41,259 bases of DNA from the NCBI RefSeq assembly GCF_000019685.1, contig NC_011251.1:1-41259 (forward strand). The letters run 5' to 3'. This stretch comes from Borrelia duttonii Ly. GTDB taxonomy: Bacteria > Spirochaetota > Spirochaetia > Borreliales > Borreliaceae. Position 1 is the first letter of the stretch. Every line of letters begins with the position of its first letter. Below the pieces are notes generated by a model, which was not told where the DNA came from, did not search any database, and was given only the letters and a program-made list of their open reading frames with translations. The position numbers and the translations under genes are program-made. Of the stretch, positions 34,501 through 41,259 are shown one piece after another.

Positions 34501-37500
34501 AATAGTTTTTTAGAGTCATTAGTTGCGATCGGAGAGGGGTTTCAGGAGATTTTTGCTGGGTTTGGGAGTGCTGTTGGAGATGTATTAGGGTTTAATGTAG
34601 TTAAAGTGGGAGATAATAGAAGTAAAGTCGGAGAACATTTTAAGAAAGTAGGAGAAGGACTTACAACAACTAAGAATAAGTTAAACGAGTTAAAAGTTAA
34701 AATATCTGAAGCTAAGAATGCTGATGGAGATACAATTGAATTTGTGAAGGGTGCAATTAAAGGAGCAAATGATGTTTTTGATAAATTGATTGTTGCTCTA
34801 ACCAAAATTGCTGGTGTTGTTGGTAATATTGATATTGCTGCTGGTGCTAGTGATAATGCTGCTGCTGTTGCTGCTGATAAGGATAGTGTTGATATTGTAA
34901 TTGCAGAAGTGAAAAATGTTATTGATGCAGCAGAGAAGTCTGGAGTAGATATTGTAAAAGGGGATTCTGGTAATGCTGTGGAAAGTGGTGCTAATAATGC
35001 GGTAGAAGCTATTGCAAAGACTGCTGCTGCTGGTCAAGGAGCTGCTGCAAAATTAGCAGGTGAGGTATCAAAGGCCGATCCATGGGCAATGATTGATAAG
35101 ATAAAGAATGCTAAGACTGGTTCTCAACTTGTTAATAATACTACTAATGAAGTTGGAGCGTTGACTGTTGGCACTATTGCGCAGGCTGGAGCAAAGAGTA
35201 ATGCCGATCTAGTCGCAGCAGTAGCTCTGAAGGCTATGACTAAGGATGGTAAATTTAGTGCTAATAATGCAGATGCTGAAACAGTTAAAGCAGCGGTTGT
35301 GAGTGCAGTAAATAAGGTACTAGGAATACTTGATGTAATAATTAGAAAAACAGTAAGTAGCAATTTAGATAAAGTAAGAGAAGCAGTGAAGGGAATAAAA
35401 TACTCTAAGACTGATATAACTGATGCTAGTCAGTCTGATGCTACTAAATAAATAGCTAAATAGCAAGTTAGGTCTAAATAAAAATTTATGAACATAAGGA
35501 AAACTATCTTTTATTGATGCAGGAGAGATGGTTTCCTTTTTGTGTTTTTAAAATAACATCTTGTGGTCATATGTGAATAATTATTATAAGTTGGGGCTTG
35601 CTTAATAAGCAATTATTACTAATCTTACGAAGACTTAATAGTTTATCCAAAAATGTGTAAACGATGAATAAATAAACAAAAAGTGTATCTGTAGTCAATA
35701 GGAATTATTGATACTAAGAAAACTAAGCTCTTAATATTTCACTTAATTAATTCAAAATTAATAGATGGGAAATAGAGTAGTAGATATATGATGGGATGTA
35801 ATAGTGGGGGAGTGAAGGATCCAGAGAAAGTGTTTTTGAGTGAGATGGTAAATTTAGGGAAAGGATTTATGGAAGTGTTTGTGAGTTTTGGCGATATGAT
35901 TACAGGGACGTTGGGGATAAAGGCAGAGACTAAAAAAAGTGAGATAGGGAAGTATTTTAGTGATATTGAGAAGACTATGAATTCAGTAAAAAGTAAATTA
36001 AACGCTGTAGTGGCAGAGAATGGTGACTATTCAAAGGTGAAAGAAGTAGTTGAGCAGTTTATTAATGGTATATTGGATAAAGTAGCAGAAGGAGCAAAGG
36101 AAGCAGCTAGTGGTATTAAAGATGCTAGTGGTAATTTAGGAGATATAGAAAAAGCTGCTGATGCTAGTAAAGGGGCAGAAGCAACTAGTGTAATAAATTT
36201 AGTTAAGGGAATAAAGACTATAGTAGATGTAGTGTTAAAACCAAACGAGGGTGATGGACTAAAAGATGTAACTAAATCTCTTGATGACGATAAGAAAAAA
36301 ATAGGTAAACTATTTGGTGATAAGACTGGCAGTGGAGCAGAAGAGAAACATATAGCAGCGGCAAGTGCATCTATAGGAGCAGTGAGTGGCGTTGATATTC
36401 TTCAAGCTATAGCTAAGTCTAGTGGTAATGTGGCTGTTGGGAAGGCAAGTGCAGCAAAAGATGCAGCGGGACTTGCAATGGCTAATGGTGATTCCACTGA
36501 AACTACTGATTTAGATGCAGCAGCAAAGAAAGACGCAGTAATGTCAGCTGGTATAGCATTAAGAGCAATGGCAAAGAATGGTAAGTTTATTGTAAAAGAT
36601 GATGCTGCTAATAAAACAGAAGCAGAAGGAGCTAAGGGTGTATCATCTAATGCTGTTAGCAAGGTATTGTCTACTTTAACAATAGCAATAAGGAATAGAG
36701 TGGATGAAGGATTAAAAGAGATAAATAAGGTATTAGGAGAGATTAAGCAAGGATAGGGTTTTGAAGCTAAAGCTAAGACTAATTAAAGGGATTGTTGATA
36801 TAGTACTTAAAGGGAAAGGAGATCCTGAGGCAGGAGATAGTAACAAGGCTGAGGATTTTAGTGCAAGAGCTGCAAATAATGCTGATGGTGCAGGAAAATT
36901 GTTTCTTACTGGTAGTGCTGCTGGTGATGATAAAAAAGCCGCAGCTGATGCAGCAAAAGCAGTTGGTGCAGTGACTGGATCTAACATATTACAAGCTATT
37001 GTTAAAGATGCAGGTGATGCTGCTAAATTAGCTGCTAATAATGCGGTCAATAATGATAATATTGCTAACACGAAAGATGGAACGATTAAATAAAATTATT
37101 TAAGGAAAACACTTCTCTTTAGTCAAGGGGGAGTTATTTTCCTTTTGTGAGTCTTATGTTGCTAGATATTCTAGTTTCAAGTATTAAATTTATTGTATGA
37201 AAACAAGCGTAGAATCTTATTTAAGTGAGATATTTTAATATGTATTATTGTTTTTGGAGTTTTTTTTAACAACTAGTATTTAATAATTAAGTATTGTAAT
37301 CTTTCAGTAGTTAATCTTGCAATGGATGATTTTATATTTAAAAATGTATAGAAGTAAATTCTAGAGATTTTGTATTTTTAAATTTATAATAAAAGAAATC
37401 ATCAGTTTTATTTAGATATTTTTTTGAATTGTCATTTGTCATTCATAGTTGTATTCGTTTTATTTTTTTGCCTCAATAGAAAAGCTATAAAAAAAGAATA

Positions 37501-40500
37501 AAACAAGGAGGCTAAGAAAATGAATGTAGAAGGAATAAAAGGAATAAAAGGGAAGGAAGAATTGAGGAAGGAAGAGGAGAGTAGGAAGGGAAGGATGTAA
37601 AGAGTAAAGGGAATAGTATTGGTGATGGTGATGATGGTAGTGATGGGATGTAATAGTGGAGGAGTAAAAGATCCAGAGAAAGTGTTTTTGAGTGATATAG
37701 CAAATTTAGGGAAAGGATTTTTGGATGTATTTGTGAATTTTGGAGATATGGTTAGTGATGTTATTGGTATTAAAGCTGATACTAAAAAAAGTGATATAGG
37801 GAAGTATTTTAGTGATATTGAGAAGAGTATGCAAGCTATTAAAGTAAAGCTAAGAGAAATTTTAGAGAAGAATGGGAAATATGAAAAAATTAAAACAGTT
37901 GTTGATAAATTTATTACAGATAAATTAGATAAAATAACAGAAGGCGCTAAAGAAGTTTCAAATATTGCTGAAGGTGCTGAGTTACTTGGTAATATGGTTA
38001 CTTCTGATGGTGGAGGTGCTGTTGGTGAGGTTGATAAATTAATAAAGGGAATGAAGACTATTATAGATGTATTAGACCTAAAAGAAGGAAATCCTGATGC
38101 TGGTACTGATAAAAAAGCTAAAGATGGTTCTACTTCAAGAGCTCATAATAGTGATGATGCAGGTAATTTATTTGGTAATGATAAAGCTGGTGCAGCTGCT
38201 GCTAATGCAAAAGAAGCGGCAACAGATGCAGCAAAAGCCGTAGGAGCCATAACTGGTGCTGATATATTAAAAGCTATTTCTAGTGGTAAAGCTACTGCTT
38301 TAGCTAATAATAATTCTGCTTATAATAATGTTGCTGCTGTAACTTCTGCTAAAGATGGGGTTGTAGCAGGAGCTTTAGCTTTAAGAGCTATGGCAAAGGG
38401 TGGTAAATTTGCTGGTAACGATGCTGCTAATGATGCTGTGACTATAGTTAAAGATGCAGCATCGAGTGCAGTAAATAAGGCATTAAGTACTCTAGTAATA
38501 GCAATAAGAAGTACTGTTGATAGTGGGTTAAAAACAATAAATGAGGCATTAGCGTCAGTGAATCAAGGAGATGTATCAACAGAAACAAATGAGTAAGGAA
38601 ATAAATAAAAGTTAAAAAAATAAGTAAACAAAATAATAAAGTTATTAAAGGAAAACACTTTTTTCTTGGTTTAGGAAAGTTGTTTTCCTTTTATTTTTAT
38701 TAATTTAAAGCTCCTTAGCTTCTTTACTTAAGAAAAAAAAATAAATAAAAGAAATACTTTAAATGTTCTAGTTAAAAATATTCAGTTTATTGTATAAAAT
38801 TGTACAAACAAAGATAATTCATTATAAAAAATAAGCTTTTATCTTTATTAAATACATTAGTCATTTGAAAGAATGGGATGACAGTCATTTATATTTGTGA
38901 TTATAATGTAAAAAGTATACTAGGAGACATGAAAGGAGAAGCGCAGGATAGGTTTGAAGTTTAAGTGAAATATTACTGGAAGTAGGAATAAGTGCAGAAA
39001 ATGTTTTTTACTTATTTGTTGAGTTAATGTCAGGTGCTTTGGGATTTAATGTGAATACACTACAAAGAAAGAAGACGTAGGAAATCATTTTAAGAATTTA
39101 GCAGAGTACTTATTATCAATTAATATTAATCTTAGAGTATTAAAATAAATTATAATAGTCGATATTAATCCACATTTTTTTATAATTTTGGTGATCGGTA
39201 TGGGGTAACACTAAAATACTTAAGAATTAGAAACAAAAAAATATGATTCATTAAAGTATTATTTACATAACAATACTACCAAGCTTCTTACCTAAATATG
39301 GGTTCATCATATTAATTGTTTTTATTAATTCGTAAATTGTATTAATTATAAAAATATCAATTAACAAACTATATAAAATTCTTTTTCTCTAAATATAAAT
39401 TTATAACACATATAATCTTATTTTATTTCTATTTGACTAGTTTTTATCGTCAGTTCTTCTTCACAAATCTACTTCAACAGAAAAATTAAAAAAACAAAAG
39501 AGATATACTATATTTCTTTTGTTAAAGAGGAAATGGTTAATAAGTAAATAATTTTAGAGTAAGAATGTAAAAAAAATAGTAATTTTAATTAAAAAAAATT
39601 GTATTTTAGATAAAGTGATATATATTATTAATTAATAATCATTACTATTTAGTAATAGTGATTATTAATTCTAAAGAAGGAGAATATTTGTGAGAAAAAA
39701 TTTATTTATGTTATTAGTTTTGGGGTTAGTGTCTTGTAATCTAGATTCTAAATTATTGGATAATAAAGGAAGACCTGACAATTTTTTAAAAGATGTTGTA
39801 AATAATGTTCAAGATGTTGTAAATGACGTTCAAGGTGATGAACCAATAAAAGAAGATTTTGTGGATAAAGTTTCTGTTAAAAAAGTAGTAGGAGGAGATT
39901 CTGTAATAAAAGATGAGAAAGGGGAATTAATATCTGCCCTTATAAATGATATTAATAGTGTTATGGGATTATTGAATCAAGATAAGGCTGAAGTTGAGGA
40001 TGCAAATCAATATGGTATGAAAGATGAAGTGTTTAAATTCGTGTTAAATGAGGTTAATGGTAAGACATTAGATCATGATGATAATAAGGAAGTAAGACGA
40101 TTATTTTATTCCTCTTTGTTATACAATAAAGAAAGAATAGAAGATTTTGCGGAAATTCTTAAAAAAGTAGAATCGGATAATACAAACAAGGGTACATGGA
40201 TTCAAGATATAATGAATGCTGTAGTAGTAGATCTTCAGTTTGGTTTTGAGAGAATAATTAATAAATTAGAAAAGAATAGGGAGCAACTTGATAAATTAAG
40301 TCTTGTTGATTTAAGAGAAATTAAGTCCAAGCTTGAAGAAATTCAATTACAGAAATTAAATTGGAGGAAAGCCGTAGATAGTCTTATTTCATCTTATAAA
40401 GCTAAGGCAGATGGAATTGATTCTGATAGCAAGAAATTGATAGAGCATATTGAGAAAAGATATAAAGATCTTATTAAAGTTAAAATTCCTGGAATGAAGG

Positions 40501-41259
40501 CGGTATCTAATAGGATTATATCTATTCTAGATAACAATTAATTAATTTATATAATCATTTAAAATACAAAGGAAGGTAGATTAATAATAGTCTATCTTTC
40601 TATATTTTTGTTGTAAAATGTATTTTAGGTGAAGTTTGGTAGAAAAAATTTATTTTATATGTATTGTAAAAAAGAGTCTTTGGCTTATTTAAATTTTACT
40701 TTCATAATAACGGTTAGCCTTAAAGTTTTAAGCCCGCGTTTAATATTAAACTTATGTTTTTTTTAGGAAATAAATAGCATTTATAATGAGTGTGGAGTTG
40801 ATCAAAGTATGATTTTTGATTTGTAAATTGGATGATGATGTGTAAGTAATAGTGTCATGTGTATAATTAGTGATAGTAAATTTTTTTTTGGTGAATTGAG
40901 ATAATGGAATACCAGAAGAAAGTAAGATACCTATTGCTTTGAGTTCTGTACTATTTGATATTAAGAGGTAATTTGTACAAAAATTAATAATTTCTTTAGA
41001 ATTTATTTCAATTATATTATTTGTACTATTGTTAAATATGATTTTATCATTTTTTTGATGTTTGATTTTTTTAAAAAATTTTTTTATACTAATCATCTTA
41101 AATAAATATAGATCTATTTTTAAAAAATTGTAAACTTTGTATTTTTTTAGGTAACTTTGTATTTTTTTGGGTAAACTTTTAAAAGAAAAAAGGCCCCAAA
41201 TCTATACTAAACACAATACTATATTTCTTCCCAGCACACTGCGGCCGCTGGACCACCCC

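Overview
The window is about 41 kb of a linear plasmid from a relapsing-fever Borrelia. The evidence is very low GC, a PF57-PF50-PF32-PF49 partition and replication block (15.2-18.2 kb), many archival genes for variable major proteins (Vlp, and one Vsp), Mlp and Bdr paralogs, and remnants of a cp32-like prophage. The right end carries a Borrelia telomere motif and then a short GC-rich NotI-containing tail that looks like a cloning adaptor. The species cannot be fixed from the sequence alone; an Old World relapsing-fever species is possible.

Layout from left to right: a partial terminal surface lipoprotein (minus); vlp remnants; six vlp genes or pseudogenes, all minus (2.4-9.8 kb); a minus-strand phage cassette of portal fragment, bdr, broken terL and terS (10.0-12.7 kb); an mlp (plus); a decayed tyrosine recombinase; an ERF annealing-protein gene with one nonsense codon; the partition block (minus); a divergent plus-strand recombination operon of YqaJ-like exonuclease, small membrane protein and SSB, with exonuclease and SSB each frameshifted; two mlp genes (minus); a second phage cassette (plus); a vsp, a vlp and a vlp pseudogene; an mlp fragment and an mlp (minus); a third phage cassette, nearly identical to the second; five more full or partial vlp genes plus one interior vlp fragment (all plus); a vlp remnant; the second copy of the terminal lipoprotein (plus); a subtelomeric ORF; and the telomere-like end.

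Together the parts make a silent antigen archive on a self-partitioning linear replicon. The vlp/vsp copies have conserved 5' ends (ribosome site plus lipoprotein signal) and conserved 3' ends with terminators, which fits donors for gene conversion into an expression site elsewhere. No obvious vlp expression promoter is visible. Many donors have damaged starts or internal frameshifts. The prophage has decayed: terL is dead in all three cassettes, and the recombination genes each carry a simple lesion. TerS, Bdr and Mlp mostly remain open.

The large-scale design is quasi-palindromic. Antigen genes point away from the central partition block on both arms, the arms end in 1.1-kb inverted copies of the same lipoprotein gene and promoter, and phage cassettes sit in inverted orientation on the two arms. 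Several junctions between phage genes and vlp genes show how the mosaic was assembled.
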